Made by a program: the position numbers and the translations under genes. A stretch of 64,000 bases of DNA, taken from assembly GCA_963816955.1 (NCBI GenBank), contig CAWFME010000005.1, forward strand, positions 558,001-622,000, written 5' to 3'. Below, in pieces: positions 35,515 through 44,273 of the stretch; the first letter of the stretch is position 1; each line of letters begins with the position of its first letter. The stretch comes from DATFQI01 sp963816955 (lineage in GTDB: Bacteria > Actinomycetota > Thermoleophilia > Solirubrobacterales > Solirubrobacteraceae). Below the pieces are notes generated by a model. The model searched no databases. It was not told the origin of the DNA and saw only the letters and a list, made by a program, of their open reading frames with translations.

Positions 35515-36255
35515 ATGATTCTCGAGCGCGCAATGACCCCGGATTGGCTCTCCAACACGTATCTGGTCGCCGCCGCGCCCGGCGGCGACGCGCTGCTGAT
35601 CGATGCGGGCGGCCCGATGGGGGAGCTGTTCGCCAAGGCCGACGAGCACGACCTGACGGTCACGCACGTCCTGCTCACGCACCATCACGGCGACCACGTC
35701 GCCGCGCTCGGCGAGGCGCTCGAGCGCTGGCCGGACGCCGAGGTGCTCATCCACGCGGGCGAGCGCGAGCACGTCATGGGCGCCACGGGCGACCTCGAGC
35801 CGGACGCCGAGCTCGAGCTCGCCGGCCTGACGGTGCGCACGCTGCACACGCCCGGCCACACCAACGGGATGCTCTCGCTGCTGATCGAGGGCAACGTGTT
35901 CACCGGCGACACGCTGTTCAAGAACTCCGTCGGCGGCGTCCGCGCGCCCGGCAGCACCAGCTACGAGGATCTCAAGCGCTCGATCATGGACGTGCTCCTG
36001 ACGCTCCCGCCCGAGACCGTCATCCGGCCGGGCCACACGGATCCGACGACCGTCGCCGACGAGCTCGAGCACAACCGCTTCGTGCGGATCTGGCGCGGGG
36101 TCGACGAGGAGGGGTCGGAGCCCTGCACCGCGCTCGGCGAGCCCGCGACGCTGATCCTGCTCGGCGACGACTACGACGGCGGGCACAAGGCGTGGGTCCG
36201 CTGGCCGGACGGCCGCGACGACATCGTCCCCGGCTCGAAGGTGGAGCGCGGATAG
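35515..36255 (+). CDS. MBL-fold metallohydrolase (glyoxalase II-like)
   Basis: 246 residues. Zinc ligands are in VLLTHHHGDHVAAL (HxHxDH), LHTPGHTNGMLSL, FTGDTLF (Asp) and VIRPGHTDPT (His), which is the glyoxalase II/flavoprotein beta-lactamase pattern. An extra C-terminal ~40 residues (GDDYDGGHKAWVRWPDGRDD) form a small beta motif. Cytosolic. ATG at 35515, 48 bp from the divergent Tat cyclase gene; with gloA nearby a role in thioester hydrolysis is conceivable, but this is inference. Confidence 0.88.
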   Translation: MILERAMTPDWLSNTYLVAAAPGGDALLIDAGGPMGELFAKADEHDLTVTHVLLTHHHGDHVAALGEALERWPDAEVLIHAGEREHVMGATGDLEPDAELELAGLTVRTLHTPGHTNGMLSLLIEGNVFTGDTLFKNSVGGVRAPGSTSYEDLKRSIMDVLLTLPPETVIRPGHTDPTTVADELEHNRFVRIWRGVDEEGSEPCTALGEPATLILLGDDYDGGHKAWVRWPDGRDDIVPGSKVERG

Positions 36256-36277
36256 GGGATCGCTAGCGTGAGAGGGG

Positions 36278-37006
36278 ATGGCTAAGGAGCCAGAGCAGAA
36301 GAGCACCGGCGGCCTGTCGGTCCAGACCCTGCTGATCTCGGCGGCCGCGGCGGCGGTCGCCGCGACGGTCGTCCCGATGATCTGGGAGCAGGGCACGATC
36401 TTCGCGACCGCGATGACCCCCGTGGTGGTCGCGCTCGTGTCCGAGGGGCTGCGCAAGCCCGTCCAGCAGGTGAGCACGGTCGCCCCGCGCGTGGCGCGGC
36501 GCTCCGGGACCGGCGCGGCCGTGCGCCGCTTCGAGCCCGCGGCGGCCCGCACGCGCGACCCCGAGCGCATCGGCGCCCGCGGCGAGGGGCCAGAGCGCTT
36601 CGAGCCGCTGCCCGAGCACCTGCGCGACGACGCGCCACCCCTCCGCGGCGACGACCCGTTCGGGCTGCGCAAGGCGCAGCGCGCGCAGCGCCCGCGGCTG
36701 AAGATCGCGCTCATCACGGGCCTGCTGGCGTTCGTCATCGCCGCCGGCGTCGTGACGGCGTCCGAGCTGGCGCTGTTCGGCGGCTCGGTCTCCAGCGACC
36801 GCCGCACGAGCCTGTTCGGCGGTGAGGAGTCTTCGAACACGAGCTCCGACGAGAAGGCCACCCCGACGGCCACGCCCGAGGAGGAGGCGACCCCGAGCCC
36901 GGAGGCCGCGGAGACCCCCGCGCCGACCGCGACCGCCACCCCGACGCCGTCGGCCACGGCCAGCCCGGCGCCGACGGAGTCGGTCACGCCGGCGCCCACG
37001 CCCTAG
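36278..37006 (+). CDS. Membrane protein with Thr/Pro-rich tail, unknown function
   Basis: 242 residues. Hydrophobic segments near 18-36, 40-58 and 143-167 suggest two to three helices, with a basic loop between them (~60-140). The last ~55 residues are low-complexity Ala/Thr/Pro/Glu repeats (ATPTATPEEEATPSPEAAET) that may reach into the cell wall. ATG at 36278 follows the MBL gene by 22 bp; the AarF-like gene starts 10 bp after its stop. No family recognised. Confidence 0.72.
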   Translation: MAKEPEQKSTGGLSVQTLLISAAAAAVAATVVPMIWEQGTIFATAMTPVVVALVSEGLRKPVQQVSTVAPRVARRSGTGAAVRRFEPAAARTRDPERIGARGEGPERFEPLPEHLRDDAPPLRGDDPFGLRKAQRAQRPRLKIALITGLLAFVIAAGVVTASELALFGGSVSSDRRTSLFGGEESSNTSSDEKATPTATPEEEATPSPEAAETPAPTATATPTPSATASPAPTESVTPAPTP

Positions 37007-37016
37007 TCTGGGCCGG

Positions 37017-38408
37017 ATGGCCAAGGACCGTATCCCGACCTCGCGGCTGGCGCGCACCGCGAAGGTCTCGAGCCTCGCGGCCGGGCAGGCGGCGCGCCAG
37101 CTCGGCACGCGCGCCACCAACCTGGCGCGCACGGAGGAGGGCCGTGACAAGGCCCTCGAGCGCCGCCATCTCGAGGCCGCGGAGCAGATCGTGGCCGCGC
37201 TCGGGACGATGAAGGGCGCCGCGATGAAGCTCGGGCAGGTCATGAGCTTCCTCGACGTCGGCCTCGTGCCCGAGGAGCACCGCGAGGAGTTCCAGCGCAA
37301 GCTCGGCCAGCTGCGCGACGCGGCGCCGAAGGTGCGCTTCTCCGACATGCGCAAGGTGATCGAGTCCGAGCTCGACGAGCCGATCGAGGAGACGTTCGCG
37401 GCCTTCGAGCACCAGCCGATCGCCGCCGCCTCGATCGGGCAGGTCTACCGCGCGCGGCTGCACGACGGGCGCGACGTGGCGGTCAAGGTGCAGTACCCGG
37501 GCGTCGCCCAGGCGGTGCGGGCCGACATGCAGAACCTGGGGATGATCCTGCGGTTGATGAAGCGGGTCGCGCCCGGCCTGGACGTCAAGGGCACGGCGGA
37601 GGAGATCCGCTCGCGCATCGGCGACGAGCTCGACTACGAGCTCGAGGCGCAGAACCAGCGCACGATGGCCCGCATCTACCGCGGCCACCCGTTCATCGTC
37701 GTGCCCGACGTGATCACGAACCTGTCGCGCGAGAAGGTGATGGTCTCCGAGTTCGTGACCGGCGCGGGCTTCGACGCGATCAAGGAGATGGACCAGGACG
37801 CGCGCGACCGCGTCTCGGAGATCGTCTTCCGCTTCTTCTTCGGCTGCATGTACCGCCATCGCCAGTTCTCCGGCGACCCGCACCCCGGCAACTTCCTGCT
37901 GCAGCCCGACGGCAAGGTCGCGTTCCTGGACTTCGGCCTGTTCAAGGTGATGCCCGAGGAGCTGATCAAGATCGAGCTCGAGTGCCAGCGCGCCGGCCAC
38001 GAGGGCGACGGCGAGCGGCTCAAGCAGATCTGGACCGAGACCGGCTTCCTCCAGCAGCCCGACCGCTTCCGCCCCGACAAGCTGCTGGCCCAGTTCCTGG
38101 ACGCGACCTGGTGGTACGTGCTCGACGAGGAGGTCCAGCTCGAGCCGGAGATCGCCACCCAGGTGATGATCGACATGTCGGACCCGCGCTCCTCGCACTT
38201 CGGCCAGATGCGCCACGAGACGCTCCCCGCGGACCACCTGTTCGGCCGCCGCGTCGAGATGCTCACCCTTGCCGTGCTCTCCCAGCTGCGCGCGCGGGGG
38301 AACTTCCACCGGATCGCGCGCGAGTGGATGTACGAGGACGGTCCGGTCACCGAGCTGGGTCGTGAAGAAGCCGCCTTCTGGGCCGCCGCCGTAAGCGCTC
38401 CGCGCTGA
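37017..38408 (+). CDS. AarF/UbiB/ABC1 family atypical kinase
   Basis: 463 residues. The UbiB-specific KxGQ motif is GAAMKLGQVMSFLD, the ATP-site lysine lies in DVAVKVQYPG, AAASIGQVYRARLHDG is the Ala-rich loop, and the catalytic and metal motifs are GDPHPGNFLL and VAFLDFGLFKV. These ADCK-type ATPases support quinone or lipid metabolism at the membrane. The neighbouring membrane proteins fit that setting, and the window also holds a quinone-linked formate dehydrogenase. ATG at 37017. Confidence 0.92.
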   Translation: MAKDRIPTSRLARTAKVSSLAAGQAARQLGTRATNLARTEEGRDKALERRHLEAAEQIVAALGTMKGAAMKLGQVMSFLDVGLVPEEHREEFQRKLGQLRDAAPKVRFSDMRKVIESELDEPIEETFAAFEHQPIAAASIGQVYRARLHDGRDVAVKVQYPGVAQAVRADMQNLGMILRLMKRVAPGLDVKGTAEEIRSRIGDELDYELEAQNQRTMARIYRGHPFIVVPDVITNLSREKVMVSEFVTGAGFDAIKEMDQDARDRVSEIVFRFFFGCMYRHRQFSGDPHPGNFLLQPDGKVAFLDFGLFKVMPEELIKIELECQRAGHEGDGERLKQIWTETGFLQQPDRFRPDKLLAQFLDATWWYVLDEEVQLEPEIATQVMIDMSDPRSSHFGQMRHETLPADHLFGRRVEMLTLAVLSQLRARGNFHRIAREWMYEDGPVTELGREEAAFWAAAVSAPR

Positions 38409-38440
38409 TCCGGCTCGCCCTGCTCGGGCTCGCGATCGCC

Positions 38441-39052
38441 GTGCTGATCGCGATCGTCGTGCTGGTGGTGCGGCCGACGCCCGGCGCGGTGCGCGGGCGG
38501 GTCGGCGACGTGCGCGACTGGGTCGACTCGGTCGGGCCGCTCGCCCCACTGGCGTTCATCGCCGTCTCGGCGGCGCTGACCGTGCTGATGTTCCCCGGCC
38601 CGCTGCTGGCGGGGGCGAGCGGGCTGCTGTTCGGGACCGCGCTCGGCTTCCCCGTCTCGCTGACGAGCGCGGTGCTCGGCGCCTCGATCGCCTTCGTGAT
38701 CGCGCGCTCCGTAGCGCCCGGCGCCGTCCAGCAGCTCGCCGGTCCGCGGCTGGCCGCGCTCGAGGAGCTCGTGAGCCGGCGCGGCTTGGAGAGCGTGCTC
38801 TACGCGCGCATCGCGCCCGGCGTGCCGTACACGCTCGTCAACTACGCGGCCGGGCTGACGCGGATCCCGCTGGCCGTGTTCGCGGCCGCGACCGCGCTCG
38901 GCGCCGCCCCGCGCGCGTTCGCCTACACGGCGCTGGGCGGCTCGCTCGGCAACCTGCGCTCGCCGGAGGCGGCGATCGCCGTCGCCGTGCTGGTGGTGAT
39001 GGGCACGACCGGATTGGCGCTGCTCTACCGCGAGCGGCGCCGGGCCGCCTAG
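38441..39052 (+). CDS. TVP38/TMEM64 (SNARE-associated, DedA-like) membrane protein
   Basis: At least 203 residues. The central region LAGASGLLFGTALGFPVSLT and LYARIAPGVPYTLVNYAAGL matches the VTT domain (F/Y-x-x-R with a conserved Gly-Pro), and five helices are visible. The start is uncertain: GTG 38441 cuts the first helix, and the frame is open back to about 38365 with only CTG codons, overlapping the end of the AarF-like gene. Likely lipid scramblase or transporter family. It is convergent with the NrfD gene (stops 39052 and 39049 overlap). Confidence 0.8.
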   Translation: MLIAIVVLVVRPTPGAVRGRVGDVRDWVDSVGPLAPLAFIAVSAALTVLMFPGPLLAGASGLLFGTALGFPVSLTSAVLGASIAFVIARSVAPGAVQQLAGPRLAALEELVSRRGLESVLYARIAPGVPYTLVNYAAGLTRIPLAVFAAATALGAAPRAFAYTALGGSLGNLRSPEAAIAVAVLVVMGTTGLALLYRERRRAA

Positions 39053-40155
39053 GTGCCGTGCTCGGTCGTGCGGTGCATCTCGGCCACCGCGCGATCGTCG
39101 CGCGCGGAGAGCCGGCCGGCGTTGACCCACGCGTAGCGGAAGAGCAGCCCGGCCGCGAGGTACATCAGCGACGCGACGTGGTGGACGCGCGGCCCGCCGC
39201 GCTCGCGCGCGAAGCGCAGCGCCAGCCCGCCGCGCACCGCCCACTTGGCCGCCTTGAAGAGCTTGCCGGGCGTACCGGCCTCCAGACCGCTCGCCAGCGG
39301 CCCGAGCCGGCGCTCGTTGATCACCGACAGCGCCAGCTCGGCGGCCATCGCGCCCGTCTCCACGTGGCCGAGCGCCTTGCGCGTCGGGTGGCCGACGGGA
39401 AGGCCGGTCGCCACGAGCGCGAGACGCGTCGCGGCAGCGCCGGTCGCCGTCGCCGTGGAGACGAAGATCGGGCCGAGGAACAGCCGCGAGCGGCCCCACA
39501 CCGGCACGGCCGTCGAGGCCAGCAGTACGCCCGTGTAGGAGCCGAGGTAGCCGCCGACGATCGCGTTGGCGCCCCCGAGCAGCTTCGCCTCGCGGTCTCG
39601 GCCGAGCAGGTCGGCGCCGACGGCCGCGGCGGCCAGCCCGCCGAACGCGCTCAGCGCCCACGCGCCCATCGACATCGGCGAGCGCGGCTTGAAGACGCGC
39701 AGCATGTTGTAGAAGCGCTCGGGCCGCCCGAGATCGAGGATCAGCAGCGGCGGCGAGGGCATCAGCGCGGCCAGCGCCACCTTGCGCGCCACGCGGGCGG
39801 AGTCCTCGTCGCCCGCGAGGTCGCAGGCCAGCGCCACGAACGACGAGCCGGCCGCGATCCCGCCGAACCAGAAGTACAGCGGCACCTCCCACGTCCACAC
39901 GGGCGCATTGATGACCGGCCCCTGGACCGTGTCGGGCATGTCGCCCGTGCGCGCCTCGCGCGCCGCCTGCCGGACCGCCTCGATGTCGGGCGCCTGCGAG
40001 CGGTAGTCGGTGTCCTCGCCGAAGATGTACGACCAGCGGCCGTCCTTGAACTGGCCGATGTGCAGATCGACCTTCTCGCCCGTCTTGGAGCCGAACGCCG
40101 GGGAGGCCGGCGTGCCGACGGCGGGGCGGAAGTCCTCGGGCGGCTCGGACTTCAC
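39049..40155 (-). CDS. NrfD/PsrC-like membrane subunit of formate dehydrogenase
   Basis: 368 residues. A ~100-residue hydrophilic N-terminus (GQFKDGRWSYIFGEDTDYRS) is followed by eight to nine helices; WTWEVPLYFWFGGIAAGSSF is the NrfD opening and DLGRPERFYNMLRVFKPRSPMSMG (DLGRPERFYNML, then FKPRSPMSMG) is the diagnostic loop. The protein takes electrons from the Fe-S subunit to quinone instead of a cytochrome b. GTG at 40155 overlaps the Fe-S subunit stop by 4 bp. Last gene of the pyk-fdhA-fdhB-nrfD chain. Confidence 0.9.
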   Translation of the reverse strand: MKSEPPEDFRPAVGTPASPAFGSKTGEKVDLHIGQFKDGRWSYIFGEDTDYRSQAPDIEAVRQAAREARTGDMPDTVQGPVINAPVWTWEVPLYFWFGGIAAGSSFVALACDLAGDEDSARVARKVALAALMPSPPLLILDLGRPERFYNMLRVFKPRSPMSMGAWALSAFGGLAAAAVGADLLGRDREAKLLGGANAIVGGYLGSYTGVLLASTAVPVWGRSRLFLGPIFVSTATATGAAATRLALVATGLPVGHPTRKALGHVETGAMAAELALSVINERRLGPLASGLEAGTPGKLFKAAKWAVRGGLALRFARERGGPRVHHVASLMYLAAGLLFRYAWVNAGRLSARDDRAVAEMHRTTEHGT

Positions 40156-41048
40156 CGCGTCTTCTCCCACAGGAACGCGGCGGCGACGCCGGCGGCGGCG
40201 AGCAGCCCGGCGCCCATCGCGGCGATCGTGGCGGGCACGACGTTCTCCTGTACGGGCGAGTCCGCGTTGGCGGGCAGGCCGAAGCGCTCGGGCTTCTCCG
40301 TGAGCAGGAAGAAGGCGCCGAGCCCGCCCGCGAGCTGCTCCTCCGGCGCGTCGCCGGCGCCGTAGAGGTAGGCGCCCTCGACGCCGCGCTCGTGCAGCGC
40401 GGTCACGCGCCGCTGGGCGACCTCGACGAGCTCGTCGTAGGGGCCGAACTGGATCGAGTCGGTCGGGCAGGCCTTGGCGCAGGCGGGCTCCAGCCCGTCC
40501 TCGAGCCGGTCGTAGCAGAGCGTGCACTTGCCGGCGCGGCCGTCCTCGGGCGCGCGGTCGACGACGCCGAACGGGCACGCGGGCACGCAGTAGCCGCAGC
40601 CGTTGCAGACGTCGGGCTGCAGCACGACGGTCTCGAACTCCGTCCGGATCAGCGCGCCGGTCGGGCACGCGTCGAGGCAGCCGGCGTTCGTGCAGTGCTT
40701 GCAGACGTCGGACATGAAGACCCAGCTGTCGAACGCCGCGACCGCTGCCCTGACGTCGATCGGAGACCCGTTCCCGGCCGCGGTCGCGACGAGGTCGGGG
40801 ATCTCCTCCTCGCGCACGCCGCCGCCCGCGTCGGCCAGCTCGACGAAGCGCACGTGACGCCACGTGTTGCCGCTGAGGCTCCCCGTCGAGTCGTAGGAGC
40901 CGCCCTTGCGGAACGTGCCGCCGTCAGACGGCAGGTCGTTCCACTGCTTGCAGGCGACCTCGCACGCCTTGCAGCCGATGCACACCGTCGTGTCGGTGAA
41001 GAAGCCCATCCGCTGCGCGTCCGGCCGCTCGATGGCGATCTCTGTCAT
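40152..41048 (-). CDS. fdhB: Formate dehydrogenase iron-sulfur (beta) subunit
   Basis: 298 residues with four ferredoxin-type cluster motifs: CIGCKACEVACKQW, CKHCTNAGCLDACP, CNGCGYCVPACPFG and CTLCYDRLEDGLEPACAKAC, giving four [4Fe-4S] clusters as in FdnH/FdoH. A single helix near the C-terminus (NVVPATIAAMGAGLLAAAGV) anchors it. It links the catalytic subunit to the NrfD membrane subunit. ATG at 41048 overlaps the stop of the alpha gene by 4 bp (ATGA) and its own stop overlaps the NrfD start. Confidence 0.95.
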   Translation of the reverse strand: MTEIAIERPDAQRMGFFTDTTVCIGCKACEVACKQWNDLPSDGGTFRKGGSYDSTGSLSGNTWRHVRFVELADAGGGVREEEIPDLVATAAGNGSPIDVRAAVAAFDSWVFMSDVCKHCTNAGCLDACPTGALIRTEFETVVLQPDVCNGCGYCVPACPFGVVDRAPEDGRAGKCTLCYDRLEDGLEPACAKACPTDSIQFGPYDELVEVAQRRVTALHERGVEGAYLYGAGDAPEEQLAGGLGAFFLLTEKPERFGLPANADSPVQENVVPATIAAMGAGLLAAAGVAAAFLWEKTR

Positions 41049-44000
41049 GACGTCTCGGGGCTCTCCGACGGCGCGTCCTGCGCCGGCTCGGCGTGGCTGG
41101 CGGCGTGCACGTCCCGCAGGCGCTCGGTCGTCTGCCCGGAGCGCCGGCCCGCGCGCACGTTGACGGCGAGCGCCTTGTCCTCCTGGATCGAGACGTTGGG
41201 GTCGCCGGACATCGCGCCGAGGTCGTTGGCGGAGTCGCCCGGCGACGGCCCCCCGAAGCCCCAGTGCCACGGCAGCGCGATCTGGTGGAGCTCGCGGCCG
41301 TCGATCTTCAGCGGCCGCATCCGCTCGGTCACGCGGGCGCGCGCCTCGATCTCCGCGCGGGCGGTCTCGATCACCATCCAGCCGCCGTCCTCGATCCCCT
41401 TCTGGGCGGCCAGGATCGGGTCGAGCTCCGCGAACATCTCCGGCTGCAGCTCGGCCAGCCAGGGCAGCCAGCGGCTCATGCCGCCCGCCGTGTGGTGCTC
41501 CGTCAGCCGGAACGTGGTCGCGACGTACGGGTAGCGCGGGTCGCCCGTCCCCTGGCGCGGGTTGTCCGGCCGGTTCCAGGTCAGCGTCGCCGGGTTGTCG
41601 TCGAGCTCCGGGTAGAGGAGGTTCGGCATCGGCGACTCGTACGGCTCGTAGTGCGTCGGCATCGGACCGTCCATCAGCCCGGCGGGCGAGTACAGCCAGC
41701 CCTTGCCGTCGGCCATCATCATGAACGGGTCGGTGCCCGCGATCGCGTCCATGCCCAAGGCGTCCTTCTCCGGCTTGTAGGACGGCTGCTTGTCGGGCGG
41801 GAAGTCGGGCACGTCGTAGCCCGTCCACTTGCCCTCGGCCTCGTCCCACCAGATGAGCTTCTTGCGCTCCGACCACGGGCGCCCCTGCGGGTCCGCCGAG
41901 GCGCGGTTGTAGAGGATCCGCCGGTTGGCGGGCCAGGCCCAGGCCCACTCGGGCGAGACCCAGCCGCCCTCGGCGTCCAGGTCGCCGGGGTCGCGCCGCC
42001 GGGTCTGGTTGACGCCGTCCTTGTAACAGCCGGCGTAGATCCAGCAGCCCGAGGCGGTCGAGCCGTCGTCCTTGAGCTCGCCGAAGCCGGCGACGGGCTC
42101 GCCGGAGGCGATGTCGAAGCCGCCGATCTCCTTGAGCACCGCCTCGGCGTCGGGCTCGCGGATCGGGCCGTGCTCCGGGTAGTCCCAGGTGAGGTTGACG
42201 ATCGGCCAGTCGCGGCCGGCCTCCGAGCCCGCGTAGTGGCGCTGGACGCGCTTGAAGAGGTGGTGCATGAACCACAGCTCCGAGCGCGCGTCGCCCGGCG
42301 GGTCGAGCGCCTTGTCGTGCCACTGCAGGAGGCGCTGCGTGTTCGTGAAGTGGCCGTCCTTCTCGACGTGCGAAGCGGCCGGCATCAGGAAGACCTCCGT
42401 CTGGATGTCCTCCGTGCGCAGCTCGCCCGACTTCACCTCGGGCGCGTCGCGCCAGAACGTCGCGGTCTCGAGCTCGGCGAGGTCGCGCACCACCAGCCAC
42501 TTGAGGTGGGCGAGCGCGCGCCGCTGCAGGCCCGAGTGGGTGCTGCCGACCGCCGGGTTCTGGCCCATGACGAGCAGCCCGTCCAGGCCGCCGTCATAGG
42601 CGCGCAGCATCGTCGGGAAGTGCGAGTGGTTGCCCGTGATCTTCGGCAGGTGGTGGAAGCCGTAGCCGTTCTCCTCCGTCGCCGCGTCGCCGAAGTAGGC
42701 CTTCAGCAGCGAGACGATGTACTTGTCGAAGTGCGACCACCAGCCCTTGTCGGAGCTGTTGGAGTCGACGTAGTCGGAGAGCGTGAGCTCGCCGCTGGCG
42801 CGCCTTGGGCATCGGCAGGTAGCCCGGCAGCAGGTCGTAGAGCGTCGGGATGTCCGTCGAGCCCTGGATCGACGCGTGCCCGCGCATCGCCATGATGCCG
42901 CCGCCCGGGCGGCCCACGTTGCCCAGCAGCAGCTGCAGGATCGCCGCCGCGCGGATCATCTGCACGCCGGCGTTGTGCTGCGTCCAGCCGAGCGCGTAGC
43001 AGAACATCGCCGTCTTCTCGCGGCCCGAGTTCTGCACCAGCAGGCGGGCGACCTTCAGGAAGTCCTCCTCCGAGACGCCGCAGATGCGCGAGACCATCTC
43101 GGGCGTGTAGCGCGCGTAGTGGCGCATCAGCTGGCGGAAGACGGTGCGCGGGTGCTCGAGCGTCTCGTCGCGCTTGGGCTCGCCCTCCATCATCCCGGCG
43201 CCCTGGTGCTCGGAGAACGCCTGCGTGGCGTGCTCGCGCTGGCCGGCCGGCGACGCGATCGAGCCGCCCTCGTAGCTCCAGGCGTCGGGGTTGTAGGTCT
43301 TGGTCTCGGGGTCCCAGCCCGAGAAGAAGCCGCCGAGGTCCTCCGGGCCCTTGAAGTCCTCGTTGACCAGCGTCGCGGCGTTGGTGTAGTTGAGGACGTA
43401 CTCCTTGAAGTAGGAGTCCGTGTCGAGCACGTAGCGGATCAGCCCGCCGAGGAACGCGATGTCCGAGCCGGCGCGGATCGGCACGTGGATGTCGGCCATC
43501 GCGCTCGTGCGCGAGAAGCGCGGGTCGACGTGGATGATGGTGGCGCCGCGCTCGCGCGCCTTCATCGCCCAGCGGAAGCCGACGGGGTGCGCCTCAGCGA
43601 GGCTCGAGCCCTGGATCCAGATCAGATCGGAGTTCTGGAGGTCCTGCTGGAAGTTGGTGGCGCCGCCGCGCCCGAACGTGGTCCCCAGACCGGGGACGGT
43701 GGCGGAGTGTCATATGCGGGCCTGGTTCTCGATCTGGATCGCGCCCATGGCCGTGAAGGCCTTCTTGATGAGGTAGTTCTCCTCGTTGTCCAGCGTCGCG
43801 CCGCCGAGGTGGGCGAACCCCATCGTGCGATCCACGCGGTAGCCGTCGTCGTCGGTGTCCTGCCAGCCGCTCTCGCGCGCGGCGATCACGCGCTCGGCGA
43901 TCATGTCCATCGCCGTCTCGAGCTCGAGCTCCTCCCACTCGGTCCCGCCCGGCCGGCGGTACTTGACCTTGGTGAGCCTCCCGGGGGCCATCACGAGCTG

Positions 44001-44273
44001 GCGCGAGGCGCTGCCCTTCGGGCACAGCGTGCCCTGGTTGATCGGGGAGCGCGGGTTGCCCTCGATGTCGACGAGCTCGCCGTCGCGCGTGTAGACGACC
44101 TGGCCGCAGCCGACGGCGCAGTACGGGCAGATCGACTCCGTGGCCTTCAGGCCGGAGATCCGCGCGCCGGCCTTCCTGGTCTTCTTGGAGGCCGCGATCG
44201 GCCCGAGCCCCCAGTCCGCGGCGCGCCCGATCAGCGGGAGGTCGCGCACGCGCTGGAAGGACTTCGGTCGCAT
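41045..44273 (-). CDS. fdhA: Formate dehydrogenase alpha subunit, selenocysteine-containing, one +1 frameshift
   Basis: Oxidises formate to CO2 with a bis-MGD molybdenum or tungsten cofactor. The N-terminal cluster ligands are ICPYCAVGCG and TLCPKGSAS (Cys49, 52, 56, 84). Codon 188 is TGA (43712-43710) in the context IENQARI-U-HSATVPGLGTTFG, where FdnG-type enzymes have selenocysteine; the same frame continues for 300 more codons and a SECIS hairpin follows. A +1 shift near 42800 separates LLPGYLPMPKA from SGELTLSDYVDSN; removing one base gives about 1075 residues, normal for this family. No Tat signal is seen, so the active site may face the cytoplasm. ATG 44273 overlaps the pyk stop. Confidence 0.93.
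43681..43712 (-). promoter_or_regulatory. Bacterial SECIS element of fdhA
   Basis: Minus strand: the TGA at 43712-43710 is followed after exactly 18 nt by the pentaloop GGTCT (43691-43687) closed by a perfect stem GTCCCC (43697-43692) / GGGGAC (43686-43681). The E. coli fdhF SECIS has the same GGUCU loop at the same distance and is read by SelB. This makes Sec insertion at the TGA very likely. Confidence 0.88.

Noticed and set aside
36822..37016. Upstream extension of the AarF-like gene
   Set aside because: The extension is Arg/Pro-rich out-of-frame reading of the Thr/Pro-rich tail of the preceding gene; ATG 37017 gives the family start.
43566..43712. fdhA as a pseudogene broken by TGA
   Set aside because: The TGA is at the Sec position, the frame continues unchanged and a SECIS hairpin is present at the right distance.
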